The position numbers and the translations under genes were made by a program. The notes under the pieces are model-generated. The model saw nothing but the letters and a program-made list of their open reading frames with translations, had not been told where the DNA came from and ran no database searches. A stretch of 7,624 bases of DNA, taken from assembly GCA_903868655.1 (NCBI GenBank), contig CAIPWG010000543.1:1-7624 (forward strand), written 5' to 3'. Each line of letters opens with the position of its first letter. The first letter of the stretch is position 1. The DNA comes from an uncultured Sphingomonadales bacterium (GTDB taxonomy: Bacteria > Pseudomonadota > Alphaproteobacteria > Sphingomonadales > Sphingomonadaceae). Shown here piece by piece: positions 6,682 to 7,624 of this stretch.

Positions 6682-7602
6682 ATGCCCAAACGCACTGACA
6701 TCTCCTCGATCCTGATCATCGGCGCCGGGCCGATCGTCATCGGCCAGGCCTGCGAATTCGATTATTCGGGAACGCAAGCGGTCAAGGCGCTGAAGGAAGA
6801 GGGGTATCGCATTGTCCTGGTCAATTCGAACCCGGCGACGATCATGACCGATCCGGAAATGGCCGACGCGACGTATGTCGAGCCGATCACGCCCGAGATC
6901 GTGGCGAAGATCATCGCCAAGGAGCGCCCCGATGCGTTGTTGCCGACAATGGGTGGCCAGACCGCGCTCAACACCGCTCTTGCGCTGTTTCGCGACGGTA
7001 CGCTGGAAAAATATGGCGTGAAAATGATCGGCGCCGATGCCGAAGCCATCGACAAGGCCGAAGACCGCCTGAAATTCCGCAATGCGATGGACAAGATCGG
7101 GTTGGAATCCGCGCGTTCGGGCGTCGCGCATACGGTCGATGAAGCGCTGGCGGTGCTCGAAGAAACCGGCTTACCGTCGATTATCCGGCCTTCGTTTACG
7201 TTAGGCGGAACTGGCGGCGGGATCGCGTACAACAAGGATGAATTTATCCGCATCGTGCGTGGCGGTCTGGAAGCATCGCCCACCACCGAAGTGCTGATCG
7301 AAGAATCGCTGCTTGGCTGGAAAGAGTACGAGATGGAGGTCGTGCGGGATCGCAACGACAACTGCATCATCATCTGCTCGATCGAGAACGTCGATCCGAT
7401 GGGCGTGCATACCGGCGATTCGATCACTGTCGCCCCTGCGCTGACGCTGACCGACAAGGAATATCAGATCATTCGCAGCGCATCGATTGCGGTGCTGCGT
7501 GAAATCGGTGTGGAAACTGGCGGGTCGAATGTGCAGTTTGCGGTTAATCCCAAGGATGGCCGCCTGATCGTGATCGAGATGAACCCGCGCGTGTCGCGGT
7601 AA
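6682..7602 (+). CDS. carB: Carbamoyl-phosphate synthase large subunit CarB, N-terminal part ending at an in-frame stop
   Basis: CarB makes carbamoyl phosphate from ammonia, bicarbonate and two ATP. The 306 residues before the stop match the first ATP-grasp (carboxyphosphate) domain. They begin [18 protein letters not shown] and include [32 protein letters not shown] and the metal site [11 protein letters not shown]129, R169, E215, H243, Q285, E299, N301 and R303 fall at the E. coli numbers, so the alignment is gap-free. E. coli CarB has about 1073 residues, but here TAA follows R306, where the family has Ser; S-A-L-A-S-K-A follows in the same frame. As written the product would lack the rest of the first ATP-grasp domain, the oligomerisation domain, the second (carbamate) ATP-grasp domain and the allosteric domain. 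There is no clear Shine-Dalgarno; the 57-bp spacer is pyrimidine-rich. Family certain; whether the stop is real is open. Confidence 0.93.
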   Translation: MPKRTDISSILIIGAGPIVIGQACEFDYSGTQAVKALKEEGYRIVLVNSNPATIMTDPEMADATYVEPITPEIVAKIIAKERPDALLPTMGGQTALNTALALFRDGTLEKYGVKMIGADAEAIDKAEDRLKFRNAMDKIGLESARSGVAHTVDEALAVLEETGLPSIIRPSFTLGGTGGGIAYNKDEFIRIVRGGLEASPTTEVLIEESLLGWKEYEMEVVRDRNDNCIIICSIENVDPMGVHTGDSITVAPALTLTDKEYQIIRSASIAVLREIGVETGGSNVQFAVNPKDGRLIVIEMNPRVSR

Positions 7603-7624
7603 TCGGCGCTGGCATCGAAAGCCA
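7600..7624 (+). other. carB: Premature TAA and residual in-frame carB codons
   Basis: TAA at 7600-7602 replaces the first Ser of the conserved R-S-S-A-L-A-S-K-A motif. The bases after it still read S-A-L-A-S-K-A in the carB frame to the window edge, so the reading frame is not shifted. A single C-to-A change from TCA, or a base-call error, would explain it. The remainder of carB should continue past the window. Confidence 0.85.

Noticed and set aside
6502..7457. Minus-strand open frames opposite carB
   Set aside because: They mirror the strongly conserved CarB codons and are rich in Ser/Arg or His/Asp, as expected for shadows.
7600..7602. Stop-codon reassignment or programmed readthrough as an explanation for the carB TAA
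   Set aside because: TAA ends rpoD and dnaG normally in this window, no SECIS-like or readthrough context was seen, and a single-base change is simpler.

Overview
The window is chromosomal core DNA from a GC-rich alphaproteobacterium. The protein sequences and gene order (yqeY-dnaG-rpoD divergent from carA-carB) fit best with Sphingomonadales (Sphingomonas/Novosphingobium type). That placement is an inference from protein character; no database search was possible. I see no tRNA or rRNA gene, CRISPR array, insertion sequence or prophage.

Layout: (1) The left edge to about 703 (+) is the C-terminal part of a polytopic membrane protein that enters from outside the window, possibly the membrane half of an M28-type metallopeptidase. 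(2) 704-819 is a convergent gap holding a strong intrinsic terminator on the minus strand for rpoD. (3) 820-5257 (minus) is a macromolecular-synthesis operon read as yqeY, dnaG, rpoD. YqeY is a GatB/YqeY-domain protein, DnaG is the replication primase and RpoD is the housekeeping sigma-70. yqeY and dnaG overlap by four bases (ATGA). dnaG and rpoD are separated by 86 bp that contain an AT-rich TATAATTATA palindrome and a terminator-like hairpin. (4) 5258-5454 is a divergent control region. (5) 5455-7624 (+) is carA followed by carB, the glutaminase and synthetase subunits of carbamoyl-phosphate synthase, which feeds arginine and pyrimidine synthesis.

The most striking feature is at the right end. 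carB is collinear with E. coli CarB, with catalytic residues at the same residue numbers, up to Arg306. An in-frame TAA at 7600-7602 then falls where the family has the first Ser of the near-invariant RVSRSSALASKA motif. The same frame continues after the stop with S-A-L-A-S-K-A to the window edge. This looks like a point nonsense change (or a sequence error) in a normally essential biosynthetic gene, not a natural gene end.

Apart from that, the region is ordinary housekeeping DNA. The other noteworthy items are possible regulatory structures: the dnaG-rpoD hairpin and its TATAAT, palindromes in the divergent region, and a carB start without a visible Shine-Dalgarno. I found no convincing new biological system.
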